From positions 496,001 through 560,000 of the forward strand of contig NZ_JAQQFV010000005.1 in NCBI RefSeq assembly GCF_029675105.1: a stretch of 64,000 nt of DNA, in the 5' to 3' direction. The notes under the pieces were generated by a model, which saw only the letters and a list, made by a program, of their open reading frames with translations, searched no databases and was not told where the DNA came from. Every line of letters starts with the position of its first letter. Positions within the stretch are counted from its first letter, which is position 1. The translations under genes and the position numbers were made by a program. Source of the stretch: Nocardia anocheti. GTDB lineage: Bacteria > Actinomycetota > Actinomycetes > Mycobacteriales > Mycobacteriaceae. Positions 8,718 through 17,839 of the stretch are shown piece by piece.

Positions 8718-9278
8718 CTACCCGCCCAGAGCGGCGACGCCCGCCTGGGCGAACTTCTGGTCGAGGTCGCCGCTGGGGGCGCCCGCCACGCCGATGCCCG
8801 CGATCGGGGCGCCGTTGGCCTTGACGGGGGCGCCGCCGCCGAGGAAGAGGGTGCCGTCGATGTCGGCGAGGTGGGGGGCGGATTCGAGGCGCTGGGTGAG
8901 TTCGGTGGTGGGGGCGTTCCAGGAGACGGCGGTGAAGGCCTTCTGCTGGGCGGCGTCGTAGGACTGCGGGCCCGCGCCGTCGCCGCGCAGGGTGACGATG
9001 ACATTGCCGTTGCGATCGACCACGGCGACGCTCACGCGCTGGTTCTCCTTGGCGGCCGCGTCCAGGGCGGACTGGGCGGCCTCGGTGGCGGCGGCGAGGG
9101 TCAGGTGGGTGCTCTGCGCCAGGTGGGGCGCGGCGGCGTCGGCGACCACGGGGGTGCGGGTCGCGGGGTCCGGGTTCTGCGCCTGCACGGTCACCACACC
9201 GACCACACCGGCGCCGATCACCGCGGCGGTGGCACCGGCGACGACGAGACGGTTGCGGGTGCTGAACTTGGTGGACAT
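8718..9278 (-). CDS. Secreted HbpS/GlcG-family haem-binding protein
   Basis: This 186-residue protein has a signal/anchor segment (RLVVAGATAAVIGAGVVGVVTVQA, residues 10-33) and one GlcG/HbpS domain. Typical strands are VSVAVVDRNGNVIVTLRGDGAGP and SYDAAQQKAFTAVSWN, then a glycine-rich LFLGGGAPVKANGAPIAGIGVAG. HbpS of Streptomyces reticuli is an extracellular haem/iron-responsive protein that signals to the sensor kinase SenS. Here a 5-TM histidine kinase and a LuxR-type regulator lie divergently 198 bp away, so the same role is likely. AGGAG precedes the ATG. The family call is firm; the haem function is inferred from homology. Confidence 0.85.
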   Translation of the reverse strand: MSTKFSTRNRLVVAGATAAVIGAGVVGVVTVQAQNPDPATRTPVVADAAAPHLAQSTHLTLAAATEAAQSALDAAAKENQRVSVAVVDRNGNVIVTLRGDGAGPQSYDAAQQKAFTAVSWNAPTTELTQRLESAPHLADIDGTLFLGGGAPVKANGAPIAGIGVAGAPSGDLDQKFAQAGVAALGG

Positions 9279-9407
9279 GGCCTGCTCCTGAGGGGGTTCC
9301 GGCCGGTCGGCGGGATGCCGTGGCCTGCTGATATCCATCCTGTGGCCGATCGCGGCCCGGCGGATCGGCGGTGTGGCTGGATTCCGGCGGCCGGATCGGA
9401 CGACATC

Positions 9408-9431
9408 CGGGTCAACCGATCGGTTGACCCG
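9408..9431. promoter_or_regulatory. Perfect 24-bp palindrome between hbpS-like and senS-like genes
   Basis: The half-site CGGGTCAACCGA (9408-9419) is followed directly by its exact reverse complement (9420-9431). The palindrome sits in the 198-bp divergent intergenic region, 46 bp before the kinase start. Each half contains TTGACC reading outward, which could serve as -35 elements of the two divergent promoters. A response-regulator dimer, probably the SenR-like protein, is the obvious ligand, but this is inference. Confidence 0.7.
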
Positions 9432-9476
9432 CCGCGGCCGGTGCGGCGGCGAGAATGGGAGACAGGAGGTGTGGAG

Positions 9477-10643
9477 ATGGACCGGGCACTCGACCGCGCG
9501 GACGACGACCGGCTGCTGCCCGTCATCGTGCACAGCGCCTTCTATGTCCTGCTCGCCGCCTCGCTGCTGCGCTGGCTGATCCGCCACGGCGATTCCGGCG
9601 CGACGCCGTTGATCGTGGTGCTCGCGGCGGTGCTGGCCGTGCTCTACGCGCTGAGCGAGCTGCGGCAGTCGCATCGGCTGGAGTGGTTCGCGGGGCTGGT
9701 CGTCAGCTGGTCGGTGCTGGTGGTGCTGGCACCCAGCTTCGCCTGGTGCGCGGTGCCGCTGGTGTACACGGGGCTGCGGATTCTGTCCGAGCGGGTCGCG
9801 GTGACGCTGGTGGTGGTGCTGACCGGGCTGGTGGTGGTCAGCCAGGTGCGGCTGGCGGGCTGGCTCGATCCCAATCTGGTGCTCGCGCCACCGGCGGTCG
9901 CGGCGGTGACCACGGCACTGTTCGTCGGGATGCGTCGCCAGTCCGAGCGGCAGACCGCGCTCATCGACGACCTGGTGCGCACCCGCGCCGAACTGGCCGC
10001 GACCGAACGCCGCGAGGGCACCCTGGCCGAACGCGAACGGCTCGCCAGGGAGATCCACGACACCCTCGCCCAGGGCCTGTCCAGCCAGCGCATGCTGTTG
10101 CAGGCCGCCGACCTGGTGTGGGACAGCGAACCCGCGCGGGCCCGCGCCCACCTGCGGTCCGCCGCCGAGATCGCCGAACGCGATCTCACCGAGGCCCGCC
10201 GCTTCGTCCACGACCTGGCCCCGGCCGACCTCGCCGCGGGCGGATCACTGCCCGCGGCCCTGGCCGCCCTGGTCGCGCGCGAGTCGGGGGACACGCTAGA
10301 GGTGCGCCTGCATATAGAAGGAGCGCCCGGTCCGCTGCCGCAACGGGTCGAGGCCACGCTGCTCAGGATCGCCCAGGGCGCCCTGGCCAATGTCCGCGCA
10401 CATGCCGCCGCGCGCCTCGCCACCGTGACCCTCACCTGCCTCGACGACCAGATCGTGCTCGATATCGCCGACGACGGCCGCGGTTTCGATCCGGACGCGG
10501 TGCCCGGCCCCCACGCGGAGGGCGGCCACGGCCTGCCCGCGATCCGCGCGCGGGTGCGTCAGCTGGGTGGCACCTGCGCCATCGAATCGGCCCCCGGCGA
10601 CGGCACCGTCCTCTCGGCCGCGATCCCGCTCTCGGCTGGCTAG
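9477..10643 (+). CDS. SenS-like sensor histidine kinase (HisKA_3 family)
   Basis: This 388-residue kinase has about five N-terminal membrane helices (residues 15-155). A linker helix leads to a NarL-type dimerisation domain with the phospho-acceptor in LAREIHDTLAQGLSSQ (H194). The HATPase domain carries LRIAQGALANVRAHA (N box), DIADDGRGFDP (G1) and GGHGLPAIRARV (G2). The ATG at 9477 has AGGAGG at 9464-9469. It is followed 9 bp later by its response regulator and lies divergent from the HbpS-like gene. That matches the SenS-SenR-HbpS arrangement of Streptomyces, suggesting a haem, iron or redox stress sensor. Confidence 0.88.
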   Translation: MDRALDRADDDRLLPVIVHSAFYVLLAASLLRWLIRHGDSGATPLIVVLAAVLAVLYALSELRQSHRLEWFAGLVVSWSVLVVLAPSFAWCAVPLVYTGLRILSERVAVTLVVVLTGLVVVSQVRLAGWLDPNLVLAPPAVAAVTTALFVGMRRQSERQTALIDDLVRTRAELAATERREGTLAERERLAREIHDTLAQGLSSQRMLLQAADLVWDSEPARARAHLRSAAEIAERDLTEARRFVHDLAPADLAAGGSLPAALAALVARESGDTLEVRLHIEGAPGPLPQRVEATLLRIAQGALANVRAHAAARLATVTLTCLDDQIVLDIADDGRGFDPDAVPGPHAEGGHGLPAIRARVRQLGGTCAIESAPGDGTVLSAAIPLSAG

Positions 10644-10652
10644 CATCAGCTC

Positions 10653-11279
10653 GTGACTGTGCGCCTGCTGCTCTGTGACGACCACGCCGTCGTGCGCGCC
10701 GGTCTGCGCGCGCTGCTGTCGAGCGCGCCGGACATCGAGGTGATCGACGAGGCCGCCGACGGGCCCGCCGCCGTCGCGCTGGCCGCGAGCCTGCGCCCCG
10801 ATGTGGTGCTGATGGATCTGCAACTCGGCGGCGACATGGACGGCATCGAGGCGACCCGGCGGATCACCGCCCAGCCCGCGCCGACCCCGCACGTGCTGGT
10901 GCTGACCACCTACGACACCGACGCCGACATCACCCGCGCCATCGAGGCGGGCGCCACCGGGTACCTGCTCAAGGCCGAGCGGCCCGAGGAACTCTTCGCC
11001 GCCATCCACGCCGCCGCCAGCGGCCGCACGGCGCTGTCCGCCCCGGTCGCGGCCAGGGTGATGGCCAGAATGCGCAACCCCGGACCCACCCTCACCGCCC
11101 GCGAGCACGACATCCTCGGGCAGCTGGCCCAGGGCCTGGGCAATCGCGAGATCGCCCGTGCCCTGCACATCAGCGAGGCCACGGTGAAGACCCACCTGGG
11201 CCGCATCTACGACAAATTGGGCGTCGACACCCGCGCGGCGGCCGTCGCGGTGGCCACCGAGCGCCGATTGCTCGCCTGA
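10653..11279 (+). CDS. SenR-like response regulator (NarL/LuxR family)
   Basis: This 208-residue two-domain regulator has a receiver domain with CDDHAVVRAG, the phospho-acceptor in VVLMDLQLGG (D55), the TTYDTDADI threonine strand and the conserved lysine in GYLLKAE. A LuxR-type helix-turn-helix follows at about 145-205: LTAREHDILGQLAQGLGNREIA then ISEATVKTHLGRIYDKLGV. The start is GTG, 9 bp after the kinase stop, so the two are co-transcribed. The 24-bp palindrome upstream of the kinase is the best candidate binding site for it. Confidence 0.9.
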   Translation: MTVRLLLCDDHAVVRAGLRALLSSAPDIEVIDEAADGPAAVALAASLRPDVVLMDLQLGGDMDGIEATRRITAQPAPTPHVLVLTTYDTDADITRAIEAGATGYLLKAERPEELFAAIHAAASGRTALSAPVAARVMARMRNPGPTLTAREHDILGQLAQGLGNREIARALHISEATVKTHLGRIYDKLGVDTRAAAVAVATERRLLA

Positions 11280-11295
11280 AATGTCGGAAACGCGT

Positions 11296-11332
11296 GTGAC
11301 CGGAGCCACGGTTCACCGGTGATCCCGGTCAC
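11296..11332 (+). terminator. Hairpin after the response regulator
   Basis: Arms GTGACCGG (11296-11303) and CCGGTCAC (11325-11332) pair perfectly across a 21-nt region, 16 nt past the stop codon. There is no U tract, so the terminator function is only probable. Confidence 0.4.
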
Positions 11333-11346
11333 GAAATGCATGATCA

Positions 11347-11376
11347 ATGACAATCCTGTGATTACGGATTTATTAC
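11347..11376 (+). promoter_or_regulatory. Possible promoter of the rpf-like gene
   Basis: ATGACA (11347-11352) and TATTAC (11371-11376) are separated by 18 bp in an AT-rich patch, resembling -35 and -10 elements. Transcription from here would give a leader of roughly 240 nt before the rpf start. Confidence 0.35.
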
Positions 11377-11382
11377 GGCAGA

Positions 11383-11950
<568 letters not shown>

Positions 11951-11994
11951 AGCGCGCTGCCACCCCGAGACTTTCCTTGTCGGGAAACGAAATT

Positions 11995-12032
11995 CCCGCT
12001 ATTCGGAGCACACGCCGAATAGCGGGTTTTTT
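11995..12032 (+). terminator. Rho-independent terminator of the rpf-like gene
   Basis: A 12-bp perfect stem (CCCGCTATTCGG at 11995-12006 with its complement at 12015-12026) and an 8-nt loop are followed by six T residues (12027-12032). Confidence 0.95.
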
Positions 12033-12048
12033 CGTGCCCGAATCTCAT

Positions 12049-12813
12049 TCACCCTATTTGTATCGAGCGTCGCGCCATGCCCAGCCAATAGCCGTCGATG
12101 ACGGTGCGTAACGAGTCGAGATCATCGAGACCGGCACCGAGGGTGAAGAACAGCGGGGCGAAGTGCTCGGTGCGTGGGTGCGCCAGCCGGGCGGCGGGCG
12201 CGGTGTGCTCGAAATCCAGTAGGGCGTCGATGTTTCGGGCGTCGAGCGCCTCGCGACCCCACTGGTCGAACTCGGCGGTGAAGGTGTGCACCTGCCGGTC
12301 GTCGCCGGTGATCGCGCGCAGATTGTGGGTGAAGAACCCGCTGCCGACGAGCAGGACACCCTCCTGGCGCAGGGGCGCGAGTGCGCGGCCGAACTTCAGG
12401 AGTTCCCGGGGATCCAGGGTGGGGACCGAGACCTGGAGGACGGGGATGTCGGCGTCGGGATACATCTGGGTCAGCGGGACGTACGCGCCGTGATCGAGCC
12501 CACGCTCGGGCTCCTCGGTGACCTCGCCGCCCAGCAACGCGCGCACCCGCGCGGCGAGTTCGGGCGCGCCGGGAGCGGGGTAGCGGACGTCGTAGTAGTG
12601 CTGGTCGAAGCCCCAGAAGTCGTAGACCAGCGGCACCGTGCTGGTCGCGCCGATGCTCACCGGCGCCGACTCCCAATGCGCCGAGACGATGAGGATCGCG
12701 CGCGGCCGCGGCAACTCCCCGGCCCAGGCCGCCAGTTCGGCGGGCCAGGTCGCGTGGTCGATCAGCGGTGGCGCGCCGTGGGACAGGTAGAGCACCGGCA
12801 TGGTCATGTCCAT
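12049..12813 (-). CDS. Class III extradiol ring-cleavage dioxygenase family protein (DODA/LigB-like)
   Basis: This 254-residue cytoplasmic protein has the LigB-type fold. Metal-ligand motifs are SHGAPPL near the N-terminus, SAHWES at about residue 45, GLDHGAYVPL at about 120 and SGFFTHNLR at about 175. Relatives act on catechol-like compounds or DOPA, often with Zn2+ or Fe2+. Three ATGs occur within the first five codons; I took the first (12813), and 12807 or 12801 are equally possible. It follows the PucR-type regulator gene with a 23-bp gap on the same strand, which suggests co-transcription and control by it. The substrate is unknown. Confidence 0.82.
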   Translation of the reverse strand: MDMTMPVLYLSHGAPPLIDHATWPAELAAWAGELPRPRAILIVSAHWESAPVSIGATSTVPLVYDFWGFDQHYYDVRYPAPGAPELAARVRALLGGEVTEEPERGLDHGAYVPLTQMYPDADIPVLQVSVPTLDPRELLKFGRALAPLRQEGVLLVGSGFFTHNLRAITGDDRQVHTFTAEFDQWGREALDARNIDALLDFEHTAPAARLAHPRTEHFAPLFFTLGAGLDDLDSLRTVIDGYWLGMARRSIQIG

Positions 12814-12836
12814 GAGCAACAACCGGAGCCCGTCGG

Positions 12837-14072
12837 TTACTCCTCGAGGCGTGGGACCGCGTCGAGGCGGTGCACGGTGAGGGCGGCGGCGAGCATGCGC
12901 GAGGCCGTCGGGTCGGCCGGATCGAGGCCGGTGAGTTCGGCGATGCGGCGCAGCCGGTAGGTGAAGGTGTTGGGGTGGACGTGGATGCGTCGCGAGGCCG
13001 TCTTGCGGTCCGCGCCGTGGCGCAGATGGGCCTCGAGTGCCTCGATCAGATGGGGGCTCGACAGCAGCGGGACGACGCGCTGCGCCAGGCGTCCGCGGGC
13101 CGGTCCGGGGCGGGTGAGCTGGTATTCGAGCAGCAGGTCGTCGAGGCGGTAGCAGCCGCCGGGGCGGCCGCGCAGCCGGGCCAGCTCGGTGAGTTCGGCG
13201 GCGTCCTTGGCGGCGGCCGGGATGGCCTCGCGGGTGACACCGGAGAACTCGGCCAGATACACCGTCACCCCGAACTGCTCGGCCAGCCGGGTGGCGAGCG
13301 CGTCGAACTGGGCGGGGTCGAGCACATCGGTCTCGGAGGAGTTGCCGATCAGCGCGATGCCGTTGGCGCCGTCGAAGGTGGCGGGGGTGGTGGTGCCGGT
13401 CAGCTCGTCGAGCGCGCGTTGCAGAACGCGGATCCGGCGGCGGGTGACGAGGTTGGCGGCGCTGCCCGCGCGGGCGGGTTCGCTCAGGTGGATGGCCAGC
13501 ACGGTGTACTGCTCGGTCAGCACGGTGTCGGCCCGGGCCGCGAGTTCCTCGGCGGGCAGGCCGCGCACCAGCGCCGAACACAGTTCGCGCCGGGCCTCCC
13601 GCTCGGCGTGATAGATCGACTGTTCGACCTCGGTGTAGGTCTCCACCACGGTCATGTTGATGTGGCGCAGCAGCTCGAGCAGGCGGCTGCCGACCACGAT
13701 CAGCTCGGCCATCTCCGTCGGCTCGGCCAACGCGGAGGCCTCGGCCAGCACCGACTGGGCCGACCCGTGGATCGCGCCGATCAGCATCGGGAGCGGCAGC
13801 CGGTCCTCGGCGTGGCGTTCGGCGACCGGTCCGACGAACGCGGCCACCTCGGCCTGGGTGAACTCGCGGTCGGCGGCGATCGCCTCGAGCACGGCCCGCC
13901 CGCAGGCGTAGATGGTGGGCAGCACCTCGGCGGTGAAGTGTCCCGCGGGCAGTTCGGCGGGCGCGGTGGCGCCCAGCCCCTCGGCGAGCATGCGTTCGGC
14001 GATCTGGGGCCAGCGGGTGAGCAACCGCGCGGTCAGCGCGGGGCGGGTGGAAACGGGGTGTTCGGCGAGCAT
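12837..14072 (-). CDS. PucR/CdaR-type transcriptional regulator
   Basis: This 411-residue protein has an N-terminal RsbT co-antagonist-like helical domain and a degenerate GGDEF-like middle. The C-terminal PucR helix-turn-helix is seen in LEAHLRHGADRKTASRRIHVHPNTFTYRLRRIAELTGLDP. Such regulators respond to purines, amino acids or aromatic compounds. The start at 14072 (MLAEHPVSTRP) fits the family; the frame stays open upstream to 14384 but reads as low-quality Arg/Cys-rich sequence there. The downstream gene is the DODA/LigB-like enzyme, probably its target. A lipase lies divergently. Confidence 0.87.
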   Translation of the reverse strand: MLAEHPVSTRPALTARLLTRWPQIAERMLAEGLGATAPAELPAGHFTAEVLPTIYACGRAVLEAIAADREFTQAEVAAFVGPVAERHAEDRLPLPMLIGAIHGSAQSVLAEASALAEPTEMAELIVVGSRLLELLRHINMTVVETYTEVEQSIYHAEREARRELCSALVRGLPAEELAARADTVLTEQYTVLAIHLSEPARAGSAANLVTRRRIRVLQRALDELTGTTTPATFDGANGIALIGNSSETDVLDPAQFDALATRLAEQFGVTVYLAEFSGVTREAIPAAAKDAAELTELARLRGRPGGCYRLDDLLLEYQLTRPGPARGRLAQRVVPLLSSPHLIEALEAHLRHGADRKTASRRIHVHPNTFTYRLRRIAELTGLDPADPTASRMLAAALTVHRLDAVPRLEE

Positions 14073-14265
14073 GACTCGATTGTGTCCGAGGACAGGGCGG
14101 CATGGGACCGGCCGGTCGAAAACGCACAGAACTTGGCGTCGGCGACAACCATCGCGCGGTTTTCTCGGTGCACGGTGCAGTGACAGCAGTGTGGCGCGGG
14201 TCATAGATTCGCAGAGCGCGTCGAAGCGACACTGCTCGTCGGCGCTGTTCGACGGAAGTGACACC

Positions 14266-15435
14266 ATGACAACGCACACCCTGCGCCGCGCCCTCTGCGG
14301 CATCGGCATCGCCGCTGGCCTGACCGCCGCCTCGGCCCTCGGCACCACCCCCGCCACGGCGGAACCCACGCTCGAGCCGACCATCGCCTCGCTGGCGGCC
14401 TACCTCGACTCCACGATGGCCACCGCGGCCGACGGGCGCACGCCCACCGCGATCGCCGACACCGGCAGCGCCTCCGGGAGCGCCTCGGGCAGCGGCACGG
14501 GCTCGGCCGCGGCCAGCCGGGCCACCGACACGCTCGGCGAGGGCCCGGCGATGACCGCCCCGCTGGCCGCCTTCGCCTACAGCCTCCTGCACCCCGACGC
14601 GGCCCCACCCGGCGCCAACCGCTGGGACTGTAAGCCCTCGGCCGCGCATCCCAACCCGGTGGTCCTGCTGCACGGCACCTGGCTCAACGCCTTCGACACC
14701 TTCTCCTATCTCTCGCCGCGCCTGGCCGAGGCCGGGTTCTGCGTGTTCACCCTGAACTACGGCAAGTCCGGGCTCATCGAAGGCGGCGGTGTCGGGGCCA
14801 TCCTGCCCGGCCGCAACGGGGTGGGACCGATGGTCGACTCCGCCCGCCAGGCCGGTGACTTCATCGACCGGGTGCGGGCCGCGACCGGCGCCGACAAGGT
14901 CGACATCATCGGGCACTCGCAGGGCGGCACCATCGCCAACCACTACCTGAAGTTCGGCGGCGGCCAGGACAAGGTCGGCAAGCTCGTCACCTTCGGCGCC
15001 ACCCACCACGGCACCTCGCTGATGGGCATCGCCACCCTCGGTCGGATGATCAACAACGCCGGGATCGATATCCTCGGCTTCTACCGGCCGATCGTCGGGA
15101 TCAGCAATATCGAGCAGGCGGTCGGCTCCCCGTTCTACGACACCCTCAACGCCAACGGTGACACCGTGCCCGGCGTCGCCTACACCGCGGTCGGTTCGCG
15201 CTACGACGAGGTGATGAACCCCTACGACTGGACCTTCCTCACCGCCGGTCCGGACGCCACCGTCGACAACATCACCCTGCAGGCGGGCTGCGAACAGGAC
15301 ATCTCCGACCACCTCACCATGATGTACTCGCCGCGCTCGGCCTCGATCGCCCTGCGCGCGCTCGATCCGACGCGTGGTCCGGAGCTGACGTGCGCGTTCA
15401 ACCCGTGGTTCCTCGGTGGCGGCGGCAGCCTGTGA
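14266..15435 (+). CDS. Secreted triacylglycerol lipase/esterase (lipase class 2 type)
   Basis: This 389-residue secreted alpha/beta hydrolase has a signal peptide at residues 1-30 (ALCGIGIAAGLTAASALGTTPATAEP). A Ser/Gly/Ala-rich linker with GSASGSASGSGTGSA follows, then the catalytic domain NPVVLLHGTWLNAFDTFSYL (oxyanion-hole HG), IIGHSQGG (nucleophile S218) and a late SDHLTMMYSPRS with the probable catalytic His. Relatives hydrolyse acylglycerols outside the cell. GGAAG precedes the ATG. Its stop overlaps the GTG of the next lipase (GTGA), starting a four-gene operon. Confidence 0.9.
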   Translation: MTTHTLRRALCGIGIAAGLTAASALGTTPATAEPTLEPTIASLAAYLDSTMATAADGRTPTAIADTGSASGSASGSGTGSAAASRATDTLGEGPAMTAPLAAFAYSLLHPDAAPPGANRWDCKPSAAHPNPVVLLHGTWLNAFDTFSYLSPRLAEAGFCVFTLNYGKSGLIEGGGVGAILPGRNGVGPMVDSARQAGDFIDRVRAATGADKVDIIGHSQGGTIANHYLKFGGGQDKVGKLVTFGATHHGTSLMGIATLGRMINNAGIDILGFYRPIVGISNIEQAVGSPFYDTLNANGDTVPGVAYTAVGSRYDEVMNPYDWTFLTAGPDATVDNITLQAGCEQDISDHLTMMYSPRSASIALRALDPTRGPELTCAFNPWFLGGGGSL

Positions 15436-16778
15436 GTCCCGATCTGCTCGCGTCGCCGTGGCGGACCGCGCCGCTGCTCCCGCCCGACGACCCGTTCTAC
15501 GCCGCCCCGCCCGCCGTCGAGTCGCTCGCGCCGGGCGAGGTGGTGCGGGCCCGGCCGGTGGAGACCGCGCTGTTCGGGCTGGTGCCGCAGCGGATCACGG
15601 CCTGGCAGTTGCTGTATCGCACCTGCGATCTCGACGGACGGCCGGAGGTGTCGGTGACGACGGTGCTGCTGCCCGCCGACGCCGATCCGGCCCGCTCGCG
15701 ACCGCTGGTGTCGTTCCAGTGCGCGATCGATGCCGTTGCCCCGCAGTGCTTCCCGTCCTACGCGCTGCGGCGCGGGGCCAAGACGATGGGCTCGATCGCC
15801 CCGCTGGAACTGCCGATCATCGCGATGGCGTTGCGGCAGGGCTGGGCGGTCTCGGTTCCCGATCACGAGGGACTCGGTGGGCGGTTCGGCGCCGCCCGCG
15901 AGCCCGGCTACCGCGCCCTCGACGGAGCAAGGGCCGCACTGACTTTCGCGCCGCTGGGGCTGGACGCCTCGGCACCGGTGGCGCTGTGGGGGTACTCGGG
16001 CGGCGGGCTCGCGACGGCCTGGGCCGCCGAACTCGCCGCCGAGTACGCGCCGGAACTGCGGCTGGTCGGGGCCGCGGCCGGGTCGCCGGTGGGGGATCCG
16101 GCCGCGGCCTTCGTGCGACTCAACGGCGGCTGGTTCGCCGGGTTCCCCGCCGCCTTCGTGGCGGGGTTGCGCCAGGCCTACCCCGAACTCGACCAGGTGC
16201 TGCGCGATCACCTCGACGACCGCTACCAGGCGCTGCTCGGGGAAGCCGAACAGCGCAGCACCTTCGCGCTGCTGTTGCGGTTCCTGCGCCGCGATGTCAG
16301 CGGGCATCTGCGCGCCGGTCTGGACGGGTTGCTCGCCGAACCGGCCCTGTGCCGCATCCTCGCCGACATCGAACCCGGCACCCGCGCGCCCGCCGCGCCG
16401 CTACTGGTGGTGCAGGGGGTGCGCGACGAGGTGATCGCGGTGGCCGACATCGACGCCCACGTCGAGCGCTACCGTCGCGCCGGTGCCACCGTCCACTACC
16501 TGCGCATCCGCCGCGGCTCGCACCTGCCGCTCGAATTCCTCGTCGTCCCCGTGGTTCTCGACTGGCTCGCCGACCGGTTCGCCGGTCGCGCGGCCCCCAC
16601 CGGCACCACCACGGTCGCCTCCGCGATCGGTGGCCCGCGTGCGCTGCGCACCCACCTCGCCTTCCTCGGCGTGGCTCTGCGCATGCTCACCGGCGGCCAC
16701 CTCCCCTCGGCACCGGACCCGGAATTCACCTCGACGCCACTCCCGGAGCTTGTTAAGGTGCCAATGACCAAAAATTAG
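15432..16778 (+). CDS. Secretory-lipase family protein (PF03583 type)
   Basis: This 448-residue alpha/beta hydrolase of the fungal/actinobacterial LIP family shows ITAWQLLYRTCDLDGRPEVSV, the family's SFQCAIDAVAPQCFPSYALR, the lid-proximal VPDHEGLGGRF, the nucleophile elbow LWGYSGGG (S189), VVQGVRDEVI (acid) and RRGSHLP (His). The coupled GTG at 15432 overlaps the upstream lipase stop. From this start there is no signal peptide, unlike most relatives. A GTG at 15390 would add only 14 basic residues. It may therefore act in the cytoplasm, or the export signal was lost. It is a paralogue of the secreted lipase at 54721-55998. Confidence 0.85.
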   Translation: MSPDLLASPWRTAPLLPPDDPFYAAPPAVESLAPGEVVRARPVETALFGLVPQRITAWQLLYRTCDLDGRPEVSVTTVLLPADADPARSRPLVSFQCAIDAVAPQCFPSYALRRGAKTMGSIAPLELPIIAMALRQGWAVSVPDHEGLGGRFGAAREPGYRALDGARAALTFAPLGLDASAPVALWGYSGGGLATAWAAELAAEYAPELRLVGAAAGSPVGDPAAAFVRLNGGWFAGFPAAFVAGLRQAYPELDQVLRDHLDDRYQALLGEAEQRSTFALLLRFLRRDVSGHLRAGLDGLLAEPALCRILADIEPGTRAPAAPLLVVQGVRDEVIAVADIDAHVERYRRAGATVHYLRIRRGSHLPLEFLVVPVVLDWLADRFAGRAAPTGTTTVASAIGGPRALRTHLAFLGVALRMLTGGHLPSAPDPEFTSTPLPELVKVPMTKN

Positions 16779-16792
16779 AGGGGGTGGCGATC

Positions 16793-17158
16793 GTGATCGA
16801 CGAGGGAACCGTGCTGTGGCGTCCGACCGGGCCCGCCGAGCTCGCCCTGGTGGCCGAATCCGGGTGGCGCGCATGGCCACCCCGGCTGCCGGACCAGCCG
16901 ATCTTCTACCCGGTGCTCACCGAGGACTACGCGATCATGATCGCCCGCGACTGGAACGTTCCCGCGTCCGGTTCCGGGTACGTCACCCGCTTCACCGTCG
17001 ACACCGCCTACCTGGCGAACCACGAAGTCCACCAGGTCGGCGGCCGCGACATCCTCGAATACTGGATCCCCGCCGAGGAATTGGACGACTTCAACGCCCA
17101 CCTCCTCGGCCCCATCGAGCTAATCCACACCTTCCCGGCCCCCGCCGACCCGGCGTGA
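16793..17158 (+). CDS. Conserved small protein (ADP-ribosylation/crystallin-J1-like annotation)
   Basis: This 121-residue soluble protein contains TVLWRPTGPAELALV, WRAWPPRLPDQPIFYPVL, ARDWNVP, GYVTRFTVD and EYWIPAEELDDFNAHLLGPIEL. I recall near-identical actinobacterial proteins annotated loosely as ADP-ribosylation/crystallin J1, but no catalytic motif of that family is obvious and the function is not established. GTG at 16793 was chosen because AGAGGGGG (16777-16784) is well spaced for it; a GTG at 16784 is too close. It follows the lipase by 14 bp, and its stop overlaps the GTG of the broken DUF1152 gene. Confidence 0.7.
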   Translation: MIDEGTVLWRPTGPAELALVAESGWRAWPPRLPDQPIFYPVLTEDYAIMIARDWNVPASGSGYVTRFTVDTAYLANHEVHQVGGRDILEYWIPAEELDDFNAHLLGPIELIHTFPAPADPA

Positions 17159-17839
17159 CCCCGGACCTGTTCACGCCCCGCGCCGTCGCCCGCCTGGCGA
17201 ATCATCGCAGTGTTCTCCTGGCGGGCGCGGGCGGCGGTGCTCGCCGAGCGTCTGGCGCTGGACGCGGTGGTCCTCGTCGACGGCGGTACCGACATCCTCC
17301 TGCGCGGTGACGAGGAACGGCTGGGCACACCCGAGGAGGACCTGGCCAGTCTCGCCGCCGTCGCCGGTCTGGATTCCGGTCTCGAGCGGCAGGTCTTCTG
17401 CCTGGGGTTCGGGATCGACAGCTTCCACGGCGTCAACCATGTCCACGTCCTGGAGAACATCGCCGACCTGGACGCGGCCGGGGCGTATCTGGGCGCCTTC
17501 TCGATCCCCGGTGACGCGCCCGGCGCCCTGGTCTACCGCGACGCGGTCGACGCGGCGGCACGGGAGACACGGCGGCCGAGCCTGGTCAACGGCCAGATCG
17601 CGGCCGCGCTCGCCGGGGCGCACGGTGAGGTGGCCGTGCCGGGGCGGACGCGCGTGGGGGAGTTGTTCGTCAATCCGCTGATGGCCATGTACTTCACCTT
17701 CGACCTCGTCGGACTCGCCCGTCGGAACCGGTATCTGGAGCGACTCGAGGGGACCGTCACGGTCGAGGACGTGGCCCGTCGGATCGGGGAGTCCCGGGTG
17801 GGGCTCGCGCTGCGACCCCCGCGCGTCTTTCCGCACTGA
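17155..17839 (+). pseudogene. DUF1152-family gene with internal deletion and frameshift
   Basis: A coupled GTG at 17155 opens a frame reading LFTPRAVARLANHR then SVLLAGAGGG, which looks like the family N-terminus. The frame then turns to nonsense. Near 17230 a different frame (+1) resumes with AVLAERLALDAVVLVDGGTD and runs to 17839 through TPEEDLASLAAVAGLD, CLGFGIDSFHGVNHVHVLEN and VNPLMAMYFTFDL, the C-terminal two-thirds of DUF1152. About 90-100 residues that normally lie between are missing. The junction lies in a GCGGGCGCGGGCGGCGG tract, which suggests deletion through short repeats. The fragment from GTG 17210 could still be translated but has no ribosome site. Confidence 0.7.

Noticed and set aside
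13912..14265. Upstream extension of the secreted lipase frame
   Set aside because: It lies antisense to the PucR gene; the signal peptide and GGAAG site place the start at 14266.
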